Shown one piece after another: positions 23,375 through 31,690 of a DNA stretch of 64,000 nucleotides. The position numbers and the translations under genes were made by a program. Below the pieces are notes generated by a model that searched no databases, had not been told where the DNA came from, and was given only the letters and a program-made list of their open reading frames with translations. Origin of the DNA: Chitinophaga rhizosphaerae (GTDB lineage: Bacteria; Bacteroidota; Bacteroidia; Chitinophagales; Chitinophagaceae); assembly GCF_003958645.1 (NCBI RefSeq), contig NZ_RXLO01000002.1:620001-684000 (forward strand). Direction: 5' to 3'. Within the stretch, counting starts at the first letter, position 1, and each line of letters starts with the position of its first letter.

Positions 23375-25882
23375 ATGAACGGCTGGAAACGAACCATAGC
23401 TTCAATTATAACGCTCATCAGCTTCTTACCCCTACATGCGCAGCATAAAGTAAAAGGCATTGTTAAAGACGCGCACACCCAGGAACTGATCCCATTTGCC
23501 ACACTCCAATTCGTGGGCACCAACACCGGTATGGTCACCGATGCGGAAGGCGCATTCGTTTTCGAACTTCCTTCCATCCCCTCAGATTCCCTCCTCGTCC
23601 GCGTCATGGGCTACGCCAGGACCGTGCTGTTCGTAGACCGGAAACTGCCCGAGCAAACGCTCGTTTTCGAGATTTCCCGCGGCGACGTTTCCCTCAAAAC
23701 ATATGAAGTCAAAGCCAACGTCAACTTCGCCATCATCTTGTTGCGGAACATCGTACGCCGGAAACCTTTCAATAACTACGACCGGCTCGACAGCTATAAA
23801 TACGAGATCTACAACAAACTGGAGCTCGATATCAAGAACCTCAACACCGTCAAGCTCGCGAAGAACCGCTTCACCAAGCCGTTTTCGTTCATCCTGAAGA
23901 ATATCGACAGCACCACGGAAAACCAGCCGTTCCTTCCCGTGTTCCTCACTGAAAGTATCTCCGATTATTACTTCCAGCGCAACCCGAAGAAAACGAAAGA
24001 GATCATCAAAGCCTCCCGCACCTCGGGCCTCGACAACGAGAGCGTCACCAAGTTCCTCGGCGGCATGTACCAGAACATCAATGTGTACGACAACTTCATC
24101 CCGGTGTTCGACAAAAGCTTCGTGAGCCCCATCAGCAGCAACGGCACGCTTTTCTATAATTACCGCATTACCGATACGCAATACATCGCCAACAACCGGT
24201 TCATCCGCATGAACTTCGAGCCACGGCGCAAAGGCGAGAACGCATTCATCGGCGACCTTTGGGTGATGGACTCCACCTTCGCCATCCAGAAGATGAGCAT
24301 GTCGGTCCCCAACGACGCCAACATCAATTTCGTCCGCAAAATCTCCCTCGTCCAGGAATTCAAACAGCTGGCCGACAGCAGCGGATGGTTCCTCGCGAAA
24401 GATAAATTCGTGGTCGACTTCTGGACGCCGAGCCCCAAACCGACGAAAACCATCGAGTTCATCGGCCGTAAAACGACGACGTACGAGGGTTTCATCCTCA
24501 ACGATACCGCCGTCACCAACCTGTTCTCCGAAAAACGCTACCCGCAAAACATCGTGGTGGCCGACAGTGCGCGTACGCGGACGGATTCCTTCTGGGACAG
24601 CCACCGCCACGAATCGCTGAGCCATAATGAACAGTCGATTTACAAAATGGTGGACACACTGCAGAAGATGCCGCTGTTCCAGAAATATTCCAATACCATC
24701 CGCTTCCTGGCTACGGGATATAAGCCGTTCGGGCCGCTGGAATGGGGGCCGTACTGGTACCTCTTTTCCCAGAACCGCCTGGAAGGTTTCCGGGTGCGGC
24801 TGGATCTGGGGACTACGCCGCAGTTCCATAAAGACCTGTACCTCAACGGGTACCTGGCCTACGGGTTCGGCGACGACCGCTTCAAGGGGAAAGTTTCCGC
24901 GCTGTACCTCCTGCAGCGCCACCCGCGCATGTACGTGTACGGTTCATTCATCCGCGATCTCGACAATGGCGCGAGCTATTACGATGAAGTGGGCACGGAT
25001 AACATTTTTACCCTCGCGATCCGCAAGCCCGGCGTTCCGCAAAAATTCATGCAGATCGAAGAGAAGCGTGCGGAGTTCTTCAAGGAATATTACAGCGGGT
25101 TCTCGCATCACTTCTCACTGGTGCACAAACAGTTCATGCCCTACGATCCCTTACCCGGCAGCGCCGTATTCCCGCACGGCGGCGGCAAAACCGATCCCTA
25201 CACGAACCTGGAAGTGGCCGTGAAATTGCGGTACGCTTTCCGCGAAGAATTCCTCGAAGGCAATTACTACCGATTCAGCCTCGGCAGCAAATACCCCATC
25301 GTGGAACTGAAATATGCGCTGGGCGTGAAAGGTATCTGGAAGAGCAACTACAGCTACCACAAAGCTACCTTCACGGTGTCTGACTACCTGAAAGTAGCGC
25401 CGTTCGGACAGTTGTACTACAACTTCTTCGGCGGGAAGATCTTCAATACCACCCTGCCTTACCCGTTGCTGGAAATCCATCCCGGCAACGAGATCTACTA
25501 CTACAACAAATACGCGTTCAACATGATGAACCGCTACGAGTTCATCAGCGACCAATACGCCGGTTTCAACCTCGAGCACACCCTCGGCAGCGGGATCTTC
25601 AATTACATCCCGCTCGTCCGCAAACTGAAGTTCCGCCAGTTCTGGACGGCCAAAGGCGTGATCGGCAGCCTCAGCGACAAAAACCGCGCCCTCAACCTGC
25701 AAACGAACTATCCGTTCAAGACGCTGCAGGGCAGTCCCTATATAGAAGTAGGCACGGGTGTTGAAAACATTCTCAAATTCATTCGGGTGGATTTCGTTTG
25801 GAGAGTGGCGCCGAAGCCCCTGCCGGCCGAGGTCAACAACAAAAAGTTCGGCGTGTTCGGCAGCTTCAGGCTCCAGTTCTAG
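23375..25882 (+). CDS. DUF5686 / carboxypeptidase-regulatory-like outer-membrane protein
   Basis: An 835-residue exported protein. Signal peptide about 1-23 (SIITLISFLPLHAQ), then a CarboxypepD_reg-like beta-sandwich ('HKVKGIVKDAHTQELIPFATLQFVGTNTGMVTDAEGAFVFEL', about 24-105), then the large DUF5686 region that ends as a probable outer-membrane barrel ('VFGSFRLQF' with terminal Phe). This architecture is common in Bacteroidota; it resembles TonB-linked or Omp85-like surface proteins but its cargo is unknown. The ATG at 23375 opens the signal peptide; the ORF could be extended to 23234 but that part lacks coding character. The stop shares bases with the stop of the convergent XRE gene. Confidence 0.85.
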   Translation: MNGWKRTIASIITLISFLPLHAQHKVKGIVKDAHTQELIPFATLQFVGTNTGMVTDAEGAFVFELPSIPSDSLLVRVMGYARTVLFVDRKLPEQTLVFEISRGDVSLKTYEVKANVNFAIILLRNIVRRKPFNNYDRLDSYKYEIYNKLELDIKNLNTVKLAKNRFTKPFSFILKNIDSTTENQPFLPVFLTESISDYYFQRNPKKTKEIIKASRTSGLDNESVTKFLGGMYQNINVYDNFIPVFDKSFVSPISSNGTLFYNYRITDTQYIANNRFIRMNFEPRRKGENAFIGDLWVMDSTFAIQKMSMSVPNDANINFVRKISLVQEFKQLADSSGWFLAKDKFVVDFWTPSPKPTKTIEFIGRKTTTYEGFILNDTAVTNLFSEKRYPQNIVVADSARTRTDSFWDSHRHESLSHNEQSIYKMVDTLQKMPLFQKYSNTIRFLATGYKPFGPLEWGPYWYLFSQNRLEGFRVRLDLGTTPQFHKDLYLNGYLAYGFGDDRFKGKVSALYLLQRHPRMYVYGSFIRDLDNGASYYDEVGTDNIFTLAIRKPGVPQKFMQIEEKRAEFFKEYYSGFSHHFSLVHKQFMPYDPLPGSAVFPHGGGKTDPYTNLEVAVKLRYAFREEFLEGNYYRFSLGSKYPIVELKYALGVKGIWKSNYSYHKATFTVSDYLKVAPFGQLYYNFFGGKIFNTTLPYPLLEIHPGNEIYYYNKYAFNMMNRYEFISDQYAGFNLEHTLGSGIFNYIPLVRKLKFRQFWTAKGVIGSLSDKNRALNLQTNYPFKTLQGSPYIEVGTGVENILKFIRVDFVWRVAPKPLPAEVNNKKFGVFGSFRLQF

Positions 25883-26304
25883 GGCTGCTGCGCTTTTGCT
25901 TTCTGCGTGGAGACTTCCCGGATGGGATGCAGCACCGCCTGCATGATCCGCATGTGCTCGCGCATCATCTGGTCCATCTTCTGCATGGAATCGCGCATCG
26001 TCGTCATCATTTCCTTCATGAGCAATTTGTCTTGCCGGAAATACGCCAGCAGGTCTTGCAGGTCCTTTTCCTGCAGCACCGGTTTCGGTTGCCGCTGCTG
26101 CGGCGGCGGATCGTTGAACAGTTCCGTGAAATGAACATCGAGCACTTCGGCGATCTGCATCAGCCGCTCCACCGTCAGCCGCTTCACTTCGTTCCGCTCT
26201 ATGTTCCCATAAGCCGTAGAACCGATGCAGAGCCGGTCCGCCATGTACTCCTGCGTCAGGTTGCGGTACTCCCGCAATCGCCGGATCGTGTTGCCTACAT
26301 TCAT
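25879..26304 (-). CDS. XRE-family helix-turn-helix regulator with Met-rich tail
   Basis: A 141-residue regulator. Residues 1-60 form a Cro/C1-type HTH: 'IRRLREYRNLTQEYMADRLCIGSTAYGNIERNEVKRLTVERLMQIAEVLDV'. After a Pro/Gln-rich linker (66-77) comes an alpha-helical segment with ten methionines between 96 and 121. The start at 26304 is the ATG that opens the HTH; 23 upstream in-frame residues to 26373 are rejected. A 7-bp inverted repeat at 26416-26432 with another half-site at 26384-26391 lies upstream and could be its operator. Its gene and the DUF5686 gene end on the same CTAG, facing each other. Confidence 0.85.
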   Translation of the reverse strand: MNVGNTIRRLREYRNLTQEYMADRLCIGSTAYGNIERNEVKRLTVERLMQIAEVLDVHFTELFNDPPPQQRQPKPVLQEKDLQDLLAYFRQDKLLMKEMMTTMRDSMQKMDQMMREHMRIMQAVLHPIREVSTQKAKAQQP

Positions 26305-26383
26305 AATGAAGGTATTTGAAAATCGTACCTGGGTTAACGGTAGCGCCCGCAATATTAACGCGCCTGGCAACACGTTCCAAAAA

Positions 26384-26432
26384 ATCTCCGAAAATGCAAG
26401 AAGTTCTCTTCTAACTCGGAGAATATCTCCGA
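26384..26432. promoter_or_regulatory. candidate operator for the XRE regulator
   Basis: Perfect dyad TCGGAGA-ATA-TCTCCGA at 26416-26432, plus an extra half-site ATCTCCGA at 26384-26391; the copies lie in ATCTCCGAAAAT-type direct repeats. About 80-128 bases upstream of the XRE start. Operator role is inference. Confidence 0.45.
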
Positions 26433-26452
26433 AAATCGAAGATTGCAGGCAT

Positions 26453-26477
26453 AAAAAAAGCGCCTGAATGAAGGCGC
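26453..26477 (-). terminator. intrinsic terminator of the gcvH-VanZ operon
   Basis: Stem 26472-26477 with 26460-26465 (6 bp, GC-rich), loop 6 bases, followed on the minus strand by seven T (26453-26459). It lies 33 bases past the VanZ-like stop. Confidence 0.75.
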
Positions 26478-26509
26478 ATCTTATGGAAAGTATGTCTTTT
26501 CAACAACGA

Positions 26510-26932
26510 TCATTTCAGAAACCGCATCCCCACGAACCGGAAAATCAGCGCGCCCGCAATGGCGCCCGCCGTATCCGCCGCAAAATCCCACAGATCGAAA
26601 CTACGGTTGGCCACCAGGTATTTCTGGATGAACTCGATCGCCAGCCCGTAGGCAGAGACGCAGGTAACGATCAGTGTGAGCATGCCCGCGCCGATGCGCC
26701 CGTGATGCCGGTAATATCCATACGCCAGCAGCAACACCATTCCCCCGAAAAGGAAAAAGTGCACCACCTTGTCAAAATGCAGCATCTCCAGGAAACCGGT
26801 CGTCGGTATCGCCTTTCCCGGAAGGGTGCACAAAAAAAGAATGAGGATGATCCATCCCATTGCGGGCAGGTAAAAACGGATCATCCTCATACTAAATGTG
26901 TCTTTATGGTTTCTACGCGATGTATCAGGCAT
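26510..26932 (-). CDS. VanZ-family membrane protein
   Basis: A 140-residue protein with four hydrophobic helices. The pattern 'LHFDKVVHFFLFGGMVLLL' (D-K-x-x-H-F-x-x-[FY]) and 'GLAIEFIQKYLVANRSFDLWDFAADTAGAIAGALIF' with E-x-x-Q and D-x-x-A-N/D-T is the VanZ signature. VanZ gives teicoplanin resistance in enterococci, but most family members have unknown roles in the envelope. It starts 6 bases after gcvH stops, so it is co-transcribed; an alternative ATG at 26890 is possible. Confidence 0.85.
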   Translation of the reverse strand: MPDTSRRNHKDTFSMRMIRFYLPAMGWIILILFLCTLPGKAIPTTGFLEMLHFDKVVHFFLFGGMVLLLAYGYYRHHGRIGAGMLTLIVTCVSAYGLAIEFIQKYLVANRSFDLWDFAADTAGAIAGALIFRFVGMRFLK

Positions 26933-26938
26933 AATAAA

Positions 26939-27319
26939 TTATTCGCCTACCAGCGCTTTGTACTGGTCGGCCGTCAGCAGGCCTTCCACATCGGCAGGGT
27001 TGTTCACGGTGATCGTCACCATCCAGCCATCACCATAAGGGTCGGTATTCACCAGCTCAGGGCTGCTTTCCAGCTCCTCGTTCACCGCACCGATCGTACC
27101 GGCAACGGGCAGAAACAGGTCGGAAACGGTTTTCACCGCTTCAACGGTTCCAAAAACGTCTTCAGCGGCCAGCGATTTACCGGTCGTGGGAATGTCCACG
27201 AACACGATATCGCCCAATTCGCGCTGCGCGAATTCGGTAATACCGATTTTCGCAGTTTCCCCTTCTAATAATACCCACTCGTGGTCTTTGGTGTAACGCA
27301 GATTCGACGGAAAATTCAT
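26939..27319 (-). CDS. gcvH: glycine cleavage system H protein
   Basis: The lipoyl carrier that shuttles the aminomethyl group between the P, T and L proteins of glycine cleavage; it may also act in lipoate metabolism. 126 residues, usual length. Lys63 in '[19 protein letters not shown]' is the lipoylation site. The N-terminus '[20 protein letters not shown]' and C-terminal 'YGDGWMVTI' are typical. First gene of an operon with the VanZ-like gene. The gcvP and gcvT genes are not in the window, as is common in Bacteroidota. Confidence 0.96.
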   Translation of the reverse strand: MNFPSNLRYTKDHEWVLLEGETAKIGITEFAQRELGDIVFVDIPTTGKSLAAEDVFGTVEAVKTVSDLFLPVAGTIGAVNEELESSPELVNTDPYGDGWMVTITVNNPADVEGLLTADQYKALVGE

Positions 27320-27406
27320 GTCAAGTTTGATTTTGAGCGGTAAAAATAAAGATTACGTCCAGAATTATAAAAAGTTTGTCATTTTCAAAACGTTAAAATG
27401 ACAGAC

Positions 27407-28081
27407 CTAGAAGAAAAAGAACTTCTTTTTCAGGCGGATTTTCATGCGCACGTCCTGCAAAGGCCGGTTGTCTGCCTTGTTGGTCTGAACGGCGGCGATA
27501 CTGTCGATCACATGAAACCCCTTCACCACCTGGCCGAACACGGTATAGTTCTGGTCCAGATGCGGCGATCCGCCCCAGGTTTTGTACACCTCGCGCTGGT
27601 CTACCGGCAGTTTCCGGCCGCCCAGCCGCGTTTGCTCCAGCGTATCCAGCCCGCCATCTGTCCATTTCTTCCCCTGCACGATGTAAAACTGGCTGCCAGA
27701 CGAGGCCTTCGTGGGATTATCGTCCCGCGCCGCGCCCAGTGCGCCTTTCCGGTGATACAGATCCAGCTGGAACTCCGCCGGCACCGTATATCCCGGCCCG
27801 CCGTTGCCGACGGTTTCCCCGGGCTTGGCCCGCCTGCTGTCCGGATCGCCGCCCTGGATCATGAAATTTTTGATCACGCGGTGAAACAACAGGCTGTCGA
27901 AATAATGCTGCTTCGTGAGCCGGAGGAAGTTGTCGCGGTGCTTCGGCGTCTGGTCGTACAACCGGATCACCATTTTTCCGTAAGGCGTATAAACCTTCAC
28001 TTTCCGGTTGCGCTGCGCATGCGCGGCCATGGTGGCGAGCAGCAACAGCAGTAAAAAGGGTAACTTTTTATTCATGGGCAT
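27407..28081 (-). CDS. secreted cyclophilin-type peptidyl-prolyl isomerase
   Basis: Speeds cis-trans isomerisation at proline during folding of exported proteins. 224 residues with a signal peptide (about 1-22, LPFLLLLLLATMAAHAQ). Cyclophilin core motifs: 'LLFHRVIKNFMIQGGDP' (the F-H-R-x-x-x-x-F-M-x-Q-G-G-D motif with catalytic Arg) and 'SSGSQFYIVQG', 'YTVFGQVVKGFHVID'. The end is a run of basic and Phe residues. Start is ATG 28081 or 28075 (MPMNKK versus MNKK); the longer ORF to 28132 lacks a signal at its start. A gap of 75 bases separates it from the next minus-strand gene upstream. Confidence 0.92.
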   Translation of the reverse strand: MPMNKKLPFLLLLLLATMAAHAQRNRKVKVYTPYGKMVIRLYDQTPKHRDNFLRLTKQHYFDSLLFHRVIKNFMIQGGDPDSRRAKPGETVGNGGPGYTVPAEFQLDLYHRKGALGAARDDNPTKASSGSQFYIVQGKKWTDGGLDTLEQTRLGGRKLPVDQREVYKTWGGSPHLDQNYTVFGQVVKGFHVIDSIAAVQTNKADNRPLQDVRMKIRLKKKFFFF

Positions 28082-28156
28082 GTTCGTGTATTCGTCTTCC
28101 TTGCAGGGCCGGGCCGCCGTTGCGTCGCACACTTCGGCCCGGTTGCGGGGCCGGGC

Positions 28157-28498
28157 TTATTCCTCCCCTTCTTCGAAATAGTCGATAATATGCGCTTTCA
28201 GGAACCGTTCCTGCTCTTCCATCCCCATTTTGGGCACCGGATGAACTTCCTTGAAATGCGGCCATCCGTCCTTATCCCGCCCTTCCGGCTCAAAATAGCC
28301 GCTGCGCGACAGCAATACGCAAACCGCCACGTGCATGAGGTCCTGCTTCTGCTCTTTCGTGAATTTCTTCTTCGGGAGGTTCACTTCCTGCACCCCGATC
28401 AGCATGAGCACTCCCTCGAAATTGGGCATTTTGCCGAAACGGGCGGTGAGCAGGTCTTCCACTTTTTTCCAGCGTATATTAAAATCGTCGTTGTTCAT
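28157..28498 (-). CDS. small conserved protein of unknown function
   Basis: A 113-residue acidic soluble protein with no signal peptide. Readable features: 'DFNIRWKKVEDLLTARFGKMPNFEGVLMLIGVQE' at the N-terminus, a helix around 'TKEQKQDLMHVAVCVLLSRSGYFE' and an acidic end 'IIDYFEEGEE'. Similar proteins are common in Bacteroidota as hypothetical proteins; I recognise no domain. The ATG at 28498 is used because the upstream 27 in-frame residues look random. Possibly co-transcribed with the cyclophilin gene downstream. Confidence 0.7.
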   Translation of the reverse strand: MNNDDFNIRWKKVEDLLTARFGKMPNFEGVLMLIGVQEVNLPKKKFTKEQKQDLMHVAVCVLLSRSGYFEPEGRDKDGWPHFKEVHPVPKMGMEEQERFLKAHIIDYFEEGEE

Positions 28499-28756
28499 TT
28501 TCAATTGGTTTATGATGCGCCGCCCTGTCTGGCATTTGTATTGCAGGGCTAACGGACGACAAATGTACGGTTTACGCAAAAAATCAATGTAAATATCGAT
28601 CCGTATTCTTAAATTGGAATTTTTTATAAACCATATCTGCTTTAACAGGAAATCCCTCCGGCGCCCGATTTAACAGGTTTTTAACTGCGGAATCCCGCTA
28701 TGGGAGTAGGTTTAAATGGCAGAATCCTTATTTTAGCAACCTTGAAATAACAATTC

Positions 28757-29758
28757 ATGGAAAATACCTCGTACGACATCCGGCAGATCAACGAAAAGAT
28801 TCACCAGGCCAGCTCCTTCGTAGACCTCCTTAACATGGAGATCAACAAAGTGATCGTAGGCCAGAAATACATGGTGGAGCGCCTCATGATCGGCCTGCTC
28901 GCCCAGGGCCACGTACTCCTCGAAGGCGTGCCCGGCCTCGCCAAAACGCTCTCCATCAAATCCCTGTCTTCCGCCATCGACGCCAAATTCTCCCGCATCC
29001 AGTTCACTCCCGACCTGTTGCCGGCAGACGTGGTGGGCACCATGATCTATAACCAGCAACGAAACGAGTTCATGGTCCGCAAAGGTCCCATCTTCGCCAA
29101 TTTCATCCTGGCAGACGAGATCAACCGCGCCCCCGCCAAAGTGCAAAGCGCCCTCCTCGAAGCCATGCAGGAAAAACAGGTGACCATCGGAGACACTACC
29201 TTCAAACTCGAAGAACCGTTCCTCGTGCTCGCCACGCAAAACCCCATCGAGCAGGAAGGCACTTACACCCTCCCGGAAGCACAGGTAGACCGTTTCATGC
29301 TCAAAGTCGTGATCGGCTACCCCACCAAGGAAGAAGAACGCCACATCATCCGGCAAAACCTTGCCCCGGAAGGGCAGGCGAAGATCAGCCCTGTGGTACG
29401 CCCCGAGGAAATCCTCGAAGCCCGCAAGCTCGTTCGCCAGGTATATATGGACGAAAAGATCGAACAATATATCCTCGACGTCGTGTTCGCCACCCGTAAC
29501 CCGGAAGATTATAAACTCGGTAAACTGAAACCGCTCATCGCCTACGGCGGATCGCCCCGCGCCTCCATCAACCTGGCCCTCGCTTCCAAAGCGTACGCCT
29601 TTACGAAGCGCCGCGGATACGTGATCCCCGAAGACGTCCGCAGCGTTTGCTTCGACGTGATGCGCCACCGCGTAGGCCTCACCTACGAAGCCGAAGCCGA
29701 AAACGTGACCAGCGAAAACATCCTCAGCGAGATACTCAACGCCGTGGAAGTGCCCTGA
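28757..29758 (+). CDS. MoxR-family AAA+ ATPase
   Basis: A 333-residue ATPase thought to act as a chaperone that activates VWA-domain partners. Walker A is 'GVPGLAKT' (about 57-64), Walker B 'FILADEINRAPAKVQSALLEAMQE' (about 116-139), sensor 1 'LATQNPIE', and the C-terminal lid has 'YGGSPRASINLALASKAYAF'. It opens the four-gene Bat-type operon: DUF58 follows after 21 bases, then the membrane protein and BatA. Upstream, TATTTTAG near 28729 is a weak -7 match. The family call is firm. Confidence 0.95.
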   Translation: MENTSYDIRQINEKIHQASSFVDLLNMEINKVIVGQKYMVERLMIGLLAQGHVLLEGVPGLAKTLSIKSLSSAIDAKFSRIQFTPDLLPADVVGTMIYNQQRNEFMVRKGPIFANFILADEINRAPAKVQSALLEAMQEKQVTIGDTTFKLEEPFLVLATQNPIEQEGTYTLPEAQVDRFMLKVVIGYPTKEEERHIIRQNLAPEGQAKISPVVRPEEILEARKLVRQVYMDEKIEQYILDVVFATRNPEDYKLGKLKPLIAYGGSPRASINLALASKAYAFTKRRGYVIPEDVRSVCFDVMRHRVGLTYEAEAENVTSENILSEILNAVEVP

Positions 29759-29779
29759 TCCCTTTAAACCCGCCATCAG

Positions 29780-30646
29780 ATGGACACTGCAGAAATACTC
29801 AAAAAGGTCCGCCAGCTGGAAATAAAGACCAAAGGGCTGACCAACCACATCTTCGCCGGAGAATACCACTCGGCCTTCAAAGGCCGCGGTATGTCTTTCA
29901 GCGAAGTGCGCGACTACCATTTCGGCGACGACGTAAGGGCCATCGACTGGAACGTGACCGCACGCTTCAACAGCCCCTACATCAAGATATTCGAAGAAGA
30001 ACGCGAACTGACCGTGCTGCTGCTGGTAGACGTGAGCGAAAGCGAAACCTTCGGCACCACGCGCCAGACCAAGCGCAGCCTCGTTACCGAGCTGTGCGCC
30101 GTACTCGCGTTTTCCGCCATCAAGAATAACGACAAGGTTGGCGTCATCTTTTTCAGCGACGGCATGGAAAAATACATTCCGCCGAAGAAAGGGAAATCGC
30201 ACATCCTCTTCATCATCCGCGAACTGCTGTCGTTCGAACCGAAGAAAAAAGGCACCAACATCGCCGAAACCCTCCGGTTCTTCAACAACGCCACCAAAAA
30301 GAAAAGCATCGTGTTCCTCCTGAGCGATTTCTTTTCCGGGAATTACCAGGATGCCCTCAACATCGCCTCCAAACGGCACGATGTAGTAGGCGTGCAGGTG
30401 TACGACCGCCGCGACAAAGAGCTCCCCGACGCAGGGCTCATCCGCATGACCGACGCCGAAACCGGCGCTTCGCAGTGGGTGGATTCCAGCGACCGGAAAG
30501 TGCGGGAATATTACGACCGCCAGTTCCAGCAACACGCGCAATATTGCCGCAACGCTTTCATGAAAAGCGGCGCCGAACTGATCAGCATCCGCACCGATGA
30601 AGATTACGTGAAAGCTTTACAGACATTTTTCCTGAACAGGGTATAA
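29780..30646 (+). CDS. DUF58 domain protein (MoxR partner)
   Basis: A 288-residue soluble protein. The DUF58 signature 'FAGEYHSAFKGRGMSFSEVRDYHFGDDVRAIDWNVTARFNSPYIK' covers about 28-72, followed by a von Willebrand-like fold with 'VLLLVDVSESETFGT' (about 82-96, an incomplete D-x-S-x-S MIDAS). It always accompanies MoxR in Bat-type operons and is thought to be its partner or adaptor at the membrane. Second gene of the operon; the next gene starts 28 bases later. Confidence 0.95.
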   Translation: MDTAEILKKVRQLEIKTKGLTNHIFAGEYHSAFKGRGMSFSEVRDYHFGDDVRAIDWNVTARFNSPYIKIFEEERELTVLLLVDVSESETFGTTRQTKRSLVTELCAVLAFSAIKNNDKVGVIFFSDGMEKYIPPKKGKSHILFIIRELLSFEPKKKGTNIAETLRFFNNATKKKSIVFLLSDFFSGNYQDALNIASKRHDVVGVQVYDRRDKELPDAGLIRMTDAETGASQWVDSSDRKVREYYDRQFQQHAQYCRNAFMKSGAELISIRTDEDYVKALQTFFLNRV

Positions 30647-30674
30647 CCGATAAACGAAGTACGATCAAGACCGG

Positions 30675-31682
30675 ATGAAATCCATCAAGAACATATTCAC
30701 CACCGTCCTCCTTTGTTGCATCTTTGCCGGCGCCCGGGCGCAAGACAAGGAAGAGCCGGTCCAATACGAAGATTACTTCAAGGTAACGGCCAAGGCCGAC
30801 ACCACGCGTATCCGCATCGGCGAATCCGTGAAGGTAGACCTTACCGCCAAGGTGATGCTGTACGCCCTCAAAGGCGCCAACATCAAAGTGATCTTCCCCA
30901 ACATCCCCGATTCGAGCAACCACATCGAGCTCGTGGAACGCACACAGCTGGACACGACCGGTTCTAACGACAACCAGCGGATCTGGCGGCAAACCGTCAC
31001 CTTCACCAGTTTCGATTCCGGCCGGTGGGAACTGCCGCCCATGAAATTCGAAGTGTATTCGGTAACCGACGGGTCTTACGACTCCGTGTTCACCGATCCC
31101 ATTTTCATCGATGTTAGCACCGTGGCCGTAGACACCACCAAAGCCTTCAAGCCCATCAAGCCCCTGCGCGTGGTGGGGTTCAACTGGCTGGATTACTGGT
31201 TCCTTATTTTGGGCGGATTCCTGCTCATCACGGCCATCGTATTGTACTTCACCATGTGGCGCAACCGCAAGAAAGCGCCGAAACCATTGCCCGTAGTGCC
31301 TTCCAAATCGCCGTTCGAACGCGCGGTGGAAGCGTTGGACAAACTGGAGAAAGAACAGCCCTGGCAAACGGACGTCAAAGGCTATTACACTTCGCTGACA
31401 GACGTGCTGCGCAATTACTTCGAGCAGCAGTTCAACATACCGGCCATGGAACAGACCACGGCGGAACTGATGGACGACATCAAGCCGGTCACCATCCTCA
31501 ATCAGCAGCGCAACGAAATTTACGCCGTCCTCAGCCTGGCCGATCTCGCCAAGTTCGCCAAGCTCCAGCCTTCGCCGCAGGAGCATGAAGACTCGCTGCG
31601 CAAGGCCAGGGCCGTGGTGGAATGGACGCGCGCCTCCGCCCTGCCCAAAACCGAACAGCCGGCCATCGGCACAAATTCGTAA
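30675..31682 (+). CDS. Bat-operon membrane protein, one transmembrane helix
   Basis: A 335-residue exported membrane protein with signal peptide (1-22, ending GARAQ), a beta-rich periplasmic part with a BatD-like look ('ADTTRIRIGESVKVDLTAKV', about 38-57), one transmembrane helix near 178-196 ('YWFLILGGFLLITAIVLYF') and a cytoplasmic tail with helices ('YYTSLTDVLRNYFEQQFNIPAMEQTTAELM', about 236-265). The tail resembles DUF4381, known from MoxR-BatA operons. Third gene; batA starts 8 bases after its stop. Domain names are by pattern. Confidence 0.8.
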   Translation: MKSIKNIFTTVLLCCIFAGARAQDKEEPVQYEDYFKVTAKADTTRIRIGESVKVDLTAKVMLYALKGANIKVIFPNIPDSSNHIELVERTQLDTTGSNDNQRIWRQTVTFTSFDSGRWELPPMKFEVYSVTDGSYDSVFTDPIFIDVSTVAVDTTKAFKPIKPLRVVGFNWLDYWFLILGGFLLITAIVLYFTMWRNRKKAPKPLPVVPSKSPFERAVEALDKLEKEQPWQTDVKGYYTSLTDVLRNYFEQQFNIPAMEQTTAELMDDIKPVTILNQQRNEIYAVLSLADLAKFAKLQPSPQEHEDSLRKARAVVEWTRASALPKTEQPAIGTNS

Positions 31683-31690
31683 TACCACTC

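Noticed and set aside
28733..30541. 602-codon minus-strand ORF
   Set aside because: Antisense shadow of moxR and the DUF58 gene, whose domain motifs are complete.
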